From positions 157,755-221,754 of the forward strand of contig NW_027183574.1 in the NCBI RefSeq assembly GCF_041296385.1: a stretch of DNA of 64,000 nucleotides, in the 5' to 3' direction. The stretch comes from Aphelocoma coerulescens (Eukaryota; Chordata; Aves; Passeriformes; Corvidae). The notes under the pieces were generated by a model. The model saw only the letters and a list, made by a program, of their open reading frames with translations, made no database searches and had not been told where the DNA came from. Within the stretch, counting starts at the first letter, position 1. Every line of letters starts with the position of its first letter. The translations under genes and the position numbers were made by a program. This document shows, one piece after another, positions 44,543 to 60,421 of the stretch.

Positions 44543-45889
44543 CAATAGCAGCCGCTCTGGCTCTGTTGGCGTAGTTACGCCCGGCAACCGAAATCTTCTG
44601 TACAGCTGACGCAAAAGAAAAGCCTGGGAAGATCTCCTCAGTCATAAAGCAGGAGAAAAAATCCTTACCGTCCATAAGCCAGTGCTCAAGGCATCCCGGG
44701 GTAACTCCGAAAATGCACCGATCCAGCAGGCCCCCAAGAAATCCAAGCAAACGTGGCTTTTCCTCCCCAAGGCTTTGACTAAAAGCAAGTGTGCTTGTTC
44801 CTGCTGGCATCTTTGTTGCTTCTGAAAGCCCTAACTGCTTTGATGACATTTAGGGGACAAAAGAAGCCAAGGAAATCAGTTTCCAGGAGTACTGCAGTGC
44901 GCAGTTGCTTCTTGAGCACGTAGGTGCATGCTGACCTTTGCTCGGACTCACTTTGGAGCCTGACCTCCCTTTCTGGCAGGGAGGTGTTGGCTTGTCTCCT
45001 GACACAAAGCTCCTCTCTTCCTGCTTGCTCTTTCTTTGGCACCTTAACGTCGGACAACATGCAGAAGAGCTGCGCGCTGATTCTCGGGCTGCCACAGTTT
45101 TGTTGTGTTGCAGCTCTGGCAGCAGCCTGCGGCTACCGCTCTGCGGTGGCCTGCAGGTGCCGAGCCCAAAGAAGGCCCGTTTCAAGCAGTCAAAAGCTGC
45201 AGCCTCACAGATGTTTGCCCAGGCTCCATGCTCCCTGTAAGATTCCTTGCAGACATTTGGATAGCCACATCCCAAAGAAAATGAGATGCAGTCATTCCCT
45301 TCTCTGTCAAAAGCTCCAGTTAAAGGCAGGAGCCAGCTTGAAAGAGGAGAGCAAGTACTGAGTGGGAGAGGGAAACGAGTGCATGCAACTCTTCTGGAAA
45401 CCAACTCTGCTTGCCCATGCACGAATGACTCCGGGCTTAGCTCTCTTTTCTGGTGACTCAGCACAGACACGTCCTGTCTGCTGGGGGACAACTGCTGCAG
45501 TGTCTTTGAGGAGCTTCACACTGGGCTCTTCACACGTCGGATGCTGCGGGTGCCATTTGAAAATCGATGCAATGGCTGAAAGGCCCAGCTGCACCTTGAA
45601 ATTCTGTTGCTGAAAAACTGCAGTAATTTACCAGGGTAATTCCCCCAATTTGAAAGCGTCTCGTTTTCCCCATCTCCTAGAGAGCTAACGTCAACCAGCC
45701 AGTTATAGAGCTTACAGAAGGAAGAATGAGGCCTTAGCAGGGAAAGCCGAGCGTAGGCCCTCGGACTCCCTTGAGCAGAGCGCGTTAGTGCCCCAAAAGG
45801 ACCAGAGAGGGAAGCGTTTGGGGGACGTGCCATTTCAGCCCTCCTTGGCTCTTGGATGCCACGTGACCGCCAGGAAAGGGGAACAAGCG

Positions 45890-46090
45890 GGGCCTGCTCC
45901 CTCCTCCTGCCCCTCCCTGAGGGGCGGCTGGCGCTGGGGGATGCCAGGGCACGGGGGGCGGGTGGGGGGGCAGCATCTCCGCAGGGCGGGCGGAGCGGGA
46001 GCGGCCACGGGGCGCGTGGGGCGGGGCAGGGCCCCTCTGTGAGGGGGGAGAGCCTTGGGCCGCTGGGAAGCAGCGCAAAGCCATGAACAG
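45890..46090. promoter_or_regulatory. GC-rich, Sp1-site-rich island (left repeat copy)
   Basis: Dense GGGCGG, GGGGCGGGGC and GGCGGGCGGAGCGGGAGCGG words. It could be a promoter island, but no first exon is assigned. The right copy (about 54,910-55,110) lies upstream of the PAK-like gene. Confidence 0.4.
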
Positions 46091-46190
46091 GACAGCCCGT
46101 CCAGAGCGCACGGCTTCGAAGGCGCTGTCCAGCTTAGGCCCAGTGTGGCAAGGAAGGGAATCTTCCAGGGTTCTGAAGGTTTTACAGCCT

Positions 46191-46196
46191 TTTATT
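46191..46196 (-). terminator. Candidate poly(A) signal of the PAK-like gene
   Basis: AATAAA on the minus strand, about 465 bases past the stop codon at 46,661. The candidate 3' UTR includes the CTTCAT microsatellite. Confidence 0.45.
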
Positions 46197-46246
46197 GCCA
46201 GTCCTGCTGAAACCAAGGGCTGAAACCAAGGGTCTTCCAGCTACTT

Positions 46247-46294
46247 CTTCATCTTCATCTTCATCTTCATCTTCATCTTCATCTTCATCTTCAT
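46247..46294. repeat. (CTTCAT)8 microsatellite
   Basis: Eight perfect hexamers. The right repeat copy has seven (55,269-55,310). Confidence 0.95.
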
Positions 46295-46660
46295 CATTCT
46301 GTCCTCCTGGTGACCTGTTCAGGCTGACAGCTCATGCCTGGTCCAGTTCTGCTGAGTCCCAGCTTTTTCTTTCATAGCTTAATCATCAGGATGACGATTG
46401 GTCCATTTCTAGCTCCAGGATAGTTCTCAGCTTCCCTACATCAGCAATACTCTACTCTTAGCTAAACAATGCTCCTTTAATGAAACTTTCTGGGGACTGG
46501 AGTCCTAACGAAAACCAGCTAAGCTAAGAAAATCTCAAAACCATAAACTTCCTAACTATGGAACAGCTAAATTATAAAACTCAGGGGATGGCCGAATCTT
46601 CTCTTAAATACGGTACATCCCCTCTTCACTCCTCTGGGCTGGCGGGGCACCAAGGCCTCC

Positions 46661-51795
<5,135 letters not shown>

Positions 51796-51945
51796 CTGCA
51801 GACAGACAGCAGTGAGAGGGACAGGGAGCAGCCAGTCCTTTAGGAGCTGCTTTCTTGTCAGCTCCGTAAGCTGCTTTCTTTTCACCCAGACTAAGGGGAA
51901 ATCAGAAACTTTGATCAAAGTGGGATTCTGAGTCGTGAAATTCAC
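51796..51945 (-). other. Possible in-frame 5' extension of the PAK-like first exon
   Basis: The frame of exon 51,795-51,673 stays open upstream to an ATG at 51,945, adding MNFTTQNPTLIKVSDFPLVW and 30 more residues. A good pyrimidine-rich acceptor (CTGTCTGTCTGCAG) at 51,797 argues for splicing instead. Either is possible. Confidence 0.35.
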
Positions 51946-52247
51946 CCTCTTAAGGTGGGCAAATTAGGTGGTGCTCCGTCTTGCTGTGCATTTGATCCTC
52001 CACCCTGGCTAGAATCAGCAAGACACCTTTGGCCTGCCACACTTGCCTTTCATCTCTTGAAAGGCTCTTCAATGGAAAATTAGGAAAGAGCCAGTGCTCC
52101 CTTTGCTGCTGCTGATGCCAACACCGACTTGGCCTTTCTTTCCGCCTCCCAGGCTGGCACTCTACACTCTACCACAACAGGCCAAGCTCACAGCTTGCCG
52201 CACAATTCTTACATGCCAGCAAGGTCAGAGGTTCCTTTGCCACTCAC

Positions 52248-52285
52248 CAAAGGACGGGCTTGTCTCCATCCGCGTGTGAGGTGAC
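52248..52285 (-). other. Candidate small 5' exon upstream of the PAK-like gene
   Basis: 38 bases between a CTCTGCAG acceptor and a GTGAGT donor, with an ATG inside. Translation from that ATG would not join the next exon in frame, so it could only be a leader exon or use another frame. The segment has no PAK homology I can see. Confidence 0.25.
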
Positions 52286-52596
52286 CTGCAGAGAGCAAGG
52301 CAAAAGGAACCAGATGCCGTTAGAAAAGTGCCTGTGCTGGGGAGTCCCACAGGACAAGTCAGTCCCAACAGAGAGCATTTTCCTTTCCCAACATCCCTCC
52401 AGGAGCAACACAAGATTTTCCCACTGCAAGCAAGAGAACAACAAGGACACTATACTAGGCTCTCTCTACTTTTGTCGCTGAAGAAACAGAAACACGATCA
52501 CAGAAATGCCAAGTGGCCTTTAAGTCAGAGCTTCTGTTCTGCCCAACAGCTCAAGCAGCTTTTTCCTCTTCTCTTTTCTGCAACCTTTCTTTTCTG

Positions 52597-52663
52597 GTTT
52601 TTTGTTGTTGTTGTTGTTGTTGGGTTGTTTTTAATTTGGTTTTTGTTTGTTTGTTTGTTTTTT
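52597..52663. repeat. (GTT)n and (GTTT)n runs at the start of the right repeat copy
   Basis: GTTGTTGTTGTTG followed by GTTTGTTTGTTTG. A similar GTTT run starts the left copy (about 43,625), so it may mark the duplication breakpoint. Confidence 0.85.
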
Positions 52664-53555
52664 AAATAAATTGCATGCACTAATTCCCATCCATTTGCTG
52701 CAAATGATCCCCCAGGAAAGCTTCCACAAAGGGCCCCATAGCTGTGGCGGTTCTCTTCTAAAGCAGCCCAGGAACAGCTCCTGGGTTCAGGAGCAAAGCC
52801 TAAGCGGTTAGGAGCTTGCACTTCATTGCCAAGGGAATTGCTCTCTTGGCACACCGTCAAGGGTCATAGCAGAGAGCCAAGGCCTCTAATGGCAGGATTT
52901 GGAGCAAGAAAGTGCTTTCCCTCACTCCTGGGCAAGTTTTAGAAGTACTTGTGAGGCTCCCTGCCAGCCTGCAATTTGCAGTTGTCTCGGCTGAAGCAGC
53001 AAGCTGAGGAAATGACAGTGTCCAATGCCACGCGCTCTCCCGTGGAGGGAACGCAACCCCTGCAGGTTACGTTGCAAATACTCTCCAGCCGCCAGCGAGT
53101 GCAGACACCCCCTTTTTAGCTGATGCTGTTGGCAGGAGCTTTAGCAAAGGAGCGGCACCTTAATGGCACTTTTGCTCCCAAATCTGCTTCATCACTACAA
53201 ACGAGCATCAAGAGCAAAGTGAAGCAAAAGCCGTGTGATGGCTACCCCCAGGATAAACCTTTACTTACGAGTCAGGTGGGTCAGGAAGTAGCCGGAATAC
53301 GCCACAGAAAAAACCGTGCAAACCGCGGCACAGACTTGCCCGATCATTCTAGCAGTGCTGTGCGGGTTTGCACACTGAATGCCACCCGGGGGAAAAACCA
53401 AGACTCCTCTCGGGGTGCAGGCCGTCTGCTGAGAACGCCTCAGTCACGAGGGTCCTCCTGCAGCGAGCGAGCCAAAGAGCTGCTCTGGACAAGGAGGCCT
53501 CGCGCGCGCCGGGACAACGTCGCGCTGACAGCACTGTGATGCGGCCCGGCTCCCT

Positions 53556-53563
53556 TGACGTCA
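53556..53563. promoter_or_regulatory. Consensus cAMP-response element TGACGTCA (right repeat copy)
   Basis: Identical setting to 44,535-44,542, about 1.8 kb upstream of the first readable PAK-like exon. Confidence 0.5.
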
Positions 53564-54909
53564 CAATAGCAGCCGCTCTGGCTCTGTTGGCGTAGTTACG
53601 CCCGGCAACCGAAATCTTCTGTACAGCTGACGCAAAAGAAAAGCCTGGGAAGATCTCCTCAGTCATAAAGCAGGAGAAAAAATCCTTACCGTCCATAAGC
53701 CAGTGCTCAAGGCATCCCGGGGTAACTCCGAAAATGCACCGATCCAGCAGGCCCCCAAGAAATCCAAGCAAACGTGGCTTTTCCTCCCCAAGGCTTTGAC
53801 TAAAAGCAAGTGTGCTTGTTCCTGCTGGCATCTTTGTTGCTTCTGAAAGCCCTAACTGCTTTGATGACATTTAGGGGACAAAAGAAGCCAAGGAAATCAG
53901 TTTCCAGGAGTACTGCAGTGCGCAGTTGCCTCTTGAGCACGTAGGTGCATGCTGACCTTTGCTCGGACTCACTTTGGAGCCTGACCTCCCTTTCTGGCAG
54001 GGAGGTGTTGGCTTGTCTCCTGACACAAAGCTCCTCTCTTCCTGCTTGCTCTTTCTTTGGCACCTTAACGTCGGACAACATGCAGAAGAGCTGCGCGCTG
54101 ATTCTCGGGCTGCCACAGTTTTGTTGTGTTGCAGCTCTGGCAGCAGCCTGCGGCTACCGCTCTGCGGTGGCCTGCAGGTGCCGAGCCCAAAGAAGGCCCG
54201 TTTCAAGCAGTCAAAAGCTGCAGCCTCACAGATGTTTGCCCAGGCTCCATGCTCCCTGTAAGATTCCTTGCAGACATTTGGATAGCCACATCCCAAAGAA
54301 AATGAGATGCAGTCATTCCCTTCTCTGTCAAAAGCTCCAGTTAAAGGCAGGAGCCAGCTTGAAAGAGGAGAGCAAGTACTGAGTGGGAGAGGGAAACGAG
54401 TGCATGCAACTCTTCTGGAAACCAACTCTGCTTGCCCATGCACGAATGACTCCGGGCTTAGCTCTCTTTTCTGGTGACTCAGCACAGACACGTCCTGTCT
54501 GCTGGGGGACAACTGCTGCAGTGTCTTTGAGGAGCTTCACACTGGGCTCTTCACACGTCGGATGCTGCGGGTGCCATTTGAAAATCGATGCAATGGCTGA
54601 AAGGCCCAGCTGCACCTTGAAATTCTGTTGCTGAAAAACTGCAGTAATTTACCAGGGTAATTCCCCCAATTTGAAAGCGTCTCGTTTTCCCCATCTCCTA
54701 GAGAGCTAACGTCAACCAGCCAGTTATAGAGCTTACAGAAGGAAGAATGAGGCCTTAGCAGGGAAAGCCGAGCGTAGGCCCTCGGACTCCCTTGAGCAGA
54801 GCGCGTTAGTGCCCCAAAAGGACCAGAGAGGGAAGCGTTTGGGGGACGTGCCATTTCAGCCCTCCTTGGCTCTTGGATGCCACGTGACCGCCAGGAAAGG
54901 GGAACAAGC

Positions 54910-55110
54910 TGGGCCTGCTCCCTCCTCCTGCCCCTCCCTGAGGGGCGGCTGGCGCTGGGGGATGCCAGGGCACGGGGGGCGGGTGGGGGGGGCAACATCT
55001 CCGCAGGGCGGGCGGAGCGGGAGCGGCCACGGGGCGCGTGGGGCGGGGCAGGGCCCCTCTGTGAGGGGGGAGAGCCTTGGGCCGCTGGGAAGCAGCGCAA
55101 AGCCATGAAC
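54910..55110. promoter_or_regulatory. GC-rich, Sp1-site-rich island (right repeat copy)
   Basis: Counterpart of 45,890-46,090, about 3.1 kb upstream of the first readable PAK-like exon. Confidence 0.4.
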
Positions 55111-55268
55111 AGGACAGCCCGTCCAGAGCGCACGGCTTCGAAGGCGCTGTCCAGCTTAGGCCCAGTGTGGCAAGGAAGGGAATCTTCCAGGGTTCTGAAG
55201 GTTTTACAGCCTTTTATTGCCAGTCCTGCTGAAACCAAGGGCTGAAACCAAGGGTCTTCCAGCTACTT

Positions 55269-55310
55269 CTTCATCTTCATCTTCATCTTCATCTTCATCT
55301 TCATCTTCAT
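55269..55310. repeat. (CTTCAT)7 microsatellite
   Basis: One hexamer fewer than in the left copy. Confidence 0.95.
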
Positions 55311-55469
55311 CATTCTGTCCTCCTGGTGACCTGTTCAGGCTGACAGCTCATGCCTGGTCCAGTTCTGCTGAGTCCCAGCTTTTTCTTTCATAGCTTAATC
55401 ATCAGGATGACGATTGGTCCATTTCTAGCTCCAGGATAATTCTCAGCTTCCCTACATCAGCAATACTCC

Positions 55470-55816
55470 ACTTTTCACCACCGTCACCTCTCGCCGCTCT
55501 CTCGGTGCAACTCTTCAGTGACACGGGGCTGCGGAGATTCCCTGGTGTGGGTCTTTTATTGCATTTTATTCTATTCTCCCTACTGTTTTTTTCTATTCTC
55601 ACCTCTCACCCTCCTCGGCACTGCCCTTCTGGCCACACCCGACAGCGCCCGTCCCGCCGTGCGGCTCGTCAGTGACACCGGGCGCCGCGGACATCCCGGT
55701 GCAGTTTTTTATTCTCTTTTACTCTGTTCTCTGTATTTTAATCTACTCAACCTCCGCCCGTCCCTCGGTGCAGCTCCTTCAGACGCGGGCGGGGGAGACG
55801 CGTCTCGGTGCGGCTC
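55470..55816 (+). repeat. Degenerate CTCGGTGCAGCTCTTCAG-type repeat
   Basis: Three or four copies of a ~110-base unit with TCGGTGCA(A/G)CTCTTCAGTGACAC followed by a T-rich CTTTTATT segment. The last runs straight into the (CTCTT)n array. Confidence 0.55.
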
Positions 55817-56020
55817 TTTTCTCTTCTCTTCTCTTCTCTTCTCTTCTCTTCTCTTCTCTTCTCTTCTCTTCTCTTCTCTTCTCTTCTCTTCTCTTCTCTT
55901 CTCTTCTCTTCTCTTCTCTTCTCTTCTCTTCTCTTCTCTTCTCTTCTCTTCTCTTCTCTTCTCTTCTCTTCTCTTCTCTTCTCTTCTCTTCTCTTCTCTT
56001 CTCTTCTCTTCTCTTCTCTT
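55817..56020. repeat. (CTCTT)n array, about 40 perfect copies
   Basis: About 204 uninterrupted bases of CTCTT, all pyrimidine on this strand and all purine on the other. Open frames through it are periodic artefacts. Confidence 0.95.
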
Positions 56021-57639
56021 CATTTCCTTATGTTCCCAGCCCACCCGTGCCGCGGAGCGACTCCTTCAGGGACCCGGCGTGGCACAAACCCCTCGGGGCG
56101 GCTCCAACAGAGCCCCGCCCGCCGCCGCTCCCCGAGGCCTCCCCGCTGCTCCCTGGCCATCGGACACCGCAGGCCGACCTGGCCCCTTCTTCTTCTTCCT
56201 CTTCCTCCTCCTCCTGCCGGGATTCAGCCCCCGCCGCCGCCCGGCTCCTTCTGCCGCTCCTGCCCGGCACGAAGCGGCGCTGCTGCTGACGGGGCCGGAG
56301 CGCGGCTGCCCCGCGACTGCCCCGCGCCTCAGGGCCGGGCCGGGGAGTGACCGCACGGCTGGGGAGGGACCCCCGCTGGACACGGCAAGGATTCCTGTCC
56401 CTCCGGGGGAAGCACGGACTCACCGAAACTCCCATCCCTTCTCCGTGCGCCGCTGGCCAGAGGAGGGAGGGAAACGGGGATTGCTCTGGAGTTTTACATT
56501 CAATCCTTACAAAGCAGAGTCACAGATGGAGCTCCGCTTTCAGCTTCAAACGAGGGAATCCAACGGGAGCGCTGGCGCTTCTGTAACCTCAAGCTGTTCC
56601 TTGATACTCGACACTTTAGTTCTGGCCATAGGAAGCCCTTCAAGCAGCAATGGCTCTCCCAGGCACTGGTTTCTGGCTCACACCCAGCTCGGAGCTTGGA
56701 CAAGGAACCCAAAGTCCCAGGAGAAGAAGCTCTGCTGTTACTTTCTTTATTCAGTTCTTTTTATTATATTTTAGATATCATCTATATTTTACTGGATTTT
56801 TTTCTTTTTCTAAAATCTTGTGTTTATTCTCTCTTTGCCCCCTCCAGCCCTTGTCCCCCTCCCGGAGGTTTGTGGGGCACTGCTGTCCCTCAGCCCTTCC
56901 TGCCCCGGCACCCGCGGCCGCTCCGGTGCCCTCAGGCCCCAGCTCAAAGCGAAACCACAAAACCCTCTGGAAAGAAAGCCGGTCTGGGGGAAAACCCTGC
57001 AGGGGGAATTGAATGCCACGGACAGCGATTGCTGAGAGTTGGAGATTCCAAACACTCCAAGGGGCCGGAGGGAACCACGCTGCGGCCTCGGGGCCTCCCT
57101 GGGGCACTGCGGGGACCCCCGAGCAGAGCGACTCTTCCCGCTCCCCAAAATCCGCAGCTTTGGGTCAGCTGAGGAAAGGAGCTGGAAAAAGGGTCTGGAA
57201 AGGGGCTGGAGCCCGAGGGGACCCCTCAGCCTTGGCCCGGAGCAGCCGCAGGAAAATGCCCCGGAAACCAAGGAAATCGATGGAAGTAATGAGGAATTTT
57301 TGAACTCTTTCCGCTGCTGTTTCCAGAAAGTCCCGGCCGGATCCTGCTGGGAGGAGCCGGGGATGGGGTGGGGCCTCAGGGCTTAATTGGGGAGAAAAGT
57401 TGAACTGGGGCAAGGAAACTTTAATGGTGGGGAGAAAATGTGAACGGAGGGGATTTGAATGGGAGGGGATGATTTGAATTGGGCAGAGAAAATGAATTGG
57501 GGGAGGAGCCCCCCAGCCCTCGGCTGTGCCCCGAAGATGCTGCCACCGGTTCCCCTGCTCCCACCCCCCGGGCTGGGGGCACGGAGCTGCCGCTGCTCCC
57601 CAGGAATGCCACGGGATAAAAACTCCACTCAAGCTTTTA
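56021..57639. other. GC-rich to AT-rich stretch, no recognised gene
   Basis: GC-rich at 56,040-56,480 and 56,870-57,270, with a T-rich island at 56,735-56,825. 57,380-57,500 is G/A-rich with TTTGAATGGGAGGGG-like words. Long frames on both strands match nothing known. No upstream MHC class II exon was found here. Confidence 0.45.
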
Positions 57640-58281
57640 TGTTCCCAGTCATTCCCAAGAAGATCCCACTTGCCCCCAACATGGTCCCAGTTGTTCCCAG
57701 TCATGTCCTGTATGGTTCCTTTCACTCTCAGTCCCTCCCAGTAGGAGTAAGGTACAGCCCCAGTCACTTCCAGTATGAACCCAGCCACTCCCATTCAGTC
57801 CCTCTATGATGCCTTTTGCCCCATCATGGACCCAGTTGCTCAAAGCATGATCCCAGTATGAGTCCAGTCACCCCCAGGATGATTCCAGGTAACTTCCCAG
57901 TATGAGTCTGGTTTGATCCCTGTCACCCCCAGTATGATCCCAGTCACTCCCAGATACTCCCAGCACTATGCCAGTCACTGCAACATGACCCTGTCACTCC
58001 CACTATGATCCCACTATGACCCCAGTATGGACCAGCTGCTCCCAGGATGATCCCAATTGCCCCCTGCATCTTTCCAATTGTGCCCTTTCACCACCACTGT
58101 GGTTCCAGTCACTCCCAGTACAATCCCAGTCATTCCCAGTATGATGCAAATCACTCCCAGTATATCCCAGCAGCACCCATTGGGCCTCAGTATGTTCCCA
58201 GTAACCCTCAGTGTGGTCCCAATATATCCCAGTATAATCCCTGGTGCTCCAAATCTGGCCCTGTCCAGTCCTGATCCTGGT
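57640..58281 (-). repeat. CCCAGTATGATCCCAGTCACT minisatellite
   Basis: About 30 degenerate 12-25-base copies with the core CCCAGTATGA or CCAGTCACTCCCAG. The reverse complement matches the minisatellite at 43,188-43,345. It lies directly upstream of the MHC class II fragment of block B, while in block A the corresponding place is occupied by an LTR. Confidence 0.9.
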
Positions 58282-58447
58282 GCCAGTGTATCCTCCTGTC
58301 CCATTCTGTCCTAGTCCATCCCATTCTGTCCCAGTCCATCCCATTCTGTCCCAGTCCATTCCGGTCCCTTCCCGTCAGCCGCCGCCGTTTTCCGGATCCT
58401 TCTGCCGTCCACCCCCCCCCCCCAAAGCTGCCCCTCCACCCCCCAAG

Positions 58448-58635
58448 ATGCTGACGGGGATCGGGGGCTTCGTGTTGGGCTTTGTCTTCCTGGCGCTGGG
58501 GCTCGGCTTCTACCTGCGCAAGCAGGTGACGGGAGGGGCCCGGGGGTCGTGTCCCCCCCTCCCCCGGAGCTCTGAGGTCCCCCGGGGCCCCCCAGCCCGG
58601 TGTCACCCCCTTTGCTCTGCCCACAGAGCTCCTGA
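58448..58635 (+). pseudogene. 3' end of an MHC class II beta gene, copy B
   Basis: Transmembrane exon 58,448-58,525 (starts MLTGIGGFVL, ends LGFYLRKQ) with a GTGACG donor, then last exon 58,627-58,635 (AGC TCC TGA) after CCCACAG. Upstream is a minisatellite, not beta1/beta2 exons, so it too is a fragment. Arg in the tail (His in copy A) is the more usual residue for a membrane-proximal basic cluster. Confidence 0.8.
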
Positions 58636-59098
58636 GCCACCGGTGGCCGCAGCCCCTCCCCGTGGCCTCGGGCCCGGCCGGGACCCCCCGCTCCATCCCC
58701 GCGCTGATTTTGGGGGTCGTGTGTCCCCCCCAGCCCCGCTGTCACTCTGCCCCTGCCCGGCTGCTCCCAGTGTTTCCAGGAAGGCTTCCCAGTTCGCCCC
58801 GGTCCCGTTTATTGGGAAACAGTGGGAAGGGACTTTGGGGGATCCCGCGGGGGGACCGAGAGTGGAGGGGGGCAGAACCGGCCCCAGGATGGATCGAGAA
58901 TGGGGACCCCCGTGTGTCACCCCTGTGTCACCCCCCCCCCCCCGGGGGGGCCCTTGGGAGGCACCTGAACCCCAAATCGGCACCCAGCGAACCCCAAAGG
59001 CGCAGAGACCCCCCCCCTAAGCCGCCCCACAGCCCCCAACGACCAACCAAAATCCCCCGCGAGTATCAGATAATCAGAGAAGGCGTTGAACAACCTTC

Positions 59099-59142
59099 AG
59101 CCAATCAGAGCGCGCGGCGCTGGTGACTCACCAGTTGCCAGG
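59099..59142 (-). promoter_or_regulatory. MHC class II-like X/Y-box module, copy B
   Basis: Same sequence and spacing as copy A: X-like 59,142-59,125 and Y box 59,108-59,099 on the minus strand. Confidence 0.5.
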
Positions 59143-59687
59143 CAGACCCGCAGCGCTCAGCGCTCCCCACCCGGACCCCGCCTGCGCCCCCCCTCGCTCC
59201 CAGCGCCCCCCGCCAGGGGAATTTGAGGAGGGGGCGCGTGGGGGGCGCCCAGGCCGGGCCCAGAGCCCAGCCCTGCCCCAGCCCGACCTCTCCCGGCTCC
59301 ATCCCGGCTCCATCCCGGCTCCTCCCGCGGGATGCGACCGCGCTGGGAAAACGGGGGGCCAAGGGTGGGCGCTGGGCCCAGGGGGAGCAGGAGAAAGGAT
59401 GGGGGAGGAGGAGAAGGAGAAGGAGGCACCTTTTAATGATATTTTACTGAGTCTCATTTTTTAGAGACCGGGATCAATACTCCCCAGCCGTCAGGGCGAG
59501 TCCCTCAGGGCTGCGGGGCCCTGCTGCCGGCTCACCCCGTGCCAGCCCAGCGCCAGCGCTCAGCGGGGCTTTGGCTTCCCGTGCCCTTTCCCGTGTCCCC
59601 AGCCCAGCGTCACCACCCCCGTGTCCCTAGGTCGTGCCCCACCCCTGCCCCCCTCCCCCTTTGTCGAGACACGGAGGATGAGAATTT

Positions 59688-59948
59688 CCCCACCATCCAC
59701 CCCAAGAGTTCCCCCGAGCCCATTTCCTCTCGTGCTTTCCCTTGGCAGCAGAGCCCCACCCCTCCTGGCTGCCCCCTCCTGTCAGGGACTTGGAGAGAGC
59801 CAGGTCCCCCCTGAGCCTCCTTTCCTCCAGGCTCAGCCCCCTCAGATCCCTCAGCTGCCCCTCAGAAGTCCTCCAGAGCCTTCCCCAGCTCCATTCCCAT
59901 CTCTGGACGTGCTCCAGCCCCTCCATGTCTTTCTTGCACTTTGAAGCC
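59688..59948 (-). mobile_element. CR1 LINE fragment, copy B
   Basis: Same fragment as 33,790-34,050. The insertion therefore predates the block duplication. Confidence 0.7.
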
Positions 59949-60238
59949 CAATCGCTGCCCTGTCGCTGCAGGTGCCAAAACCCCAGGGAGACTCCTTGGA
60001 AATGGGGGTAGAGAGGAGCCCTTCAAAGGGAAACGTGTGCAAAACTGCTCCCAATGGCCGAGCGGGTTTGGTGTGGCTGCGGGAGGAAGAGATGCTCCGG
60101 GACTCCGCCTCGGCCCCGGAGCGGAGCGGCCCGTGCTGCCCCGGGGCGCGCGGGGCTCGGCCGTGGGGCGCGCGGGGGAGAACGGACACACGGGCACCGG
60201 ACACACGGACACGCGGACAAACGCTCCCAGCGCTTCAG

Positions 60239-60274
60239 CGGCAGCAGCGGCAGCAGCGGCAGCAGCGGCAGCAG
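60239..60274 (+). repeat. (CGGCAGCAG)4 in the kinase 5' region, copy B
   Basis: Four perfect 9-base repeats; copy A has six. Confidence 0.95.
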
Positions 60275-60421
60275 CACAAAAGCAGCGAGTCCACGAACCC
60301 TCTGCGTCCCTTCTCCTGCTCCTCCTCTCCCTCTCCCAGTGTCTCGCACCCTCTCCCGCTCTCCCTTTCGTTCCCCAACCCCCCCTCCCGCGGCCTCCCT
60401 CTCCCCAGGCCCGGCCGGGCC

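Larger units (their letters stand above)
43622..46452. repeat. 2.83-kb direct repeat, left copy
   Basis: Nearly identical to 52,640-55,469 at an offset of 9,021 bases, with isolated substitutions and a 1-base difference near 43,960/52,980. Starts at a (GTTT)n run and ends at CAATACTC, after which the copies differ completely. Contains a CRE palindrome, a GC-rich island and a CTTCAT microsatellite. The frames inside are open on both strands but show no family motifs. Confidence 0.95.
52640..55469. repeat. 2.83-kb direct repeat, right copy
   Basis: Partner of 43,622-46,452. On the minus strand it lies directly upstream of the PAK-like gene, so its CRE and GC island could serve as that gene's promoter. 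It ends at CAATACTC, where the left copy would continue towards a PAK-like terminal exon. Here that exon is replaced by unrelated sequence. Confidence 0.95.

Noticed and set aside
44328..45613. Minus- and plus-strand open frames of 140-213 codons inside the 2.83-kb repeat, present in both copies
   Set aside because: Conserved only because the whole repeat is ~99% identical. No kinase or other domain, and both strands are open.
45785..46216. GC-rich minus-strand frame that could encode a protein rich in Pro and Arg
   Set aside because: It overlaps an Sp1-rich island and changes frame length between the two copies because of one extra G, which fits promoter or non-coding DNA.
51796..52640. Search for a CRIB (p21-binding) exon upstream of the PAK-like exons
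   Set aside because: No ISxPxxFxHxxHVG-type motif is readable on the minus strand here, so none is annotated.
55518..56774. A 418-codon open frame with a long Ser/Leu/Phe repeat
   Set aside because: Most of it is the (CTCTT)n array and flanking GC-rich DNA.
56021..58281. Search for MHC class II beta1 and beta2 exons upstream of the copy B transmembrane exon
   Set aside because: No Cys-spaced immunoglobulin domain or peptide-binding exon was found. Only repeats and GC-rich sequence are present.
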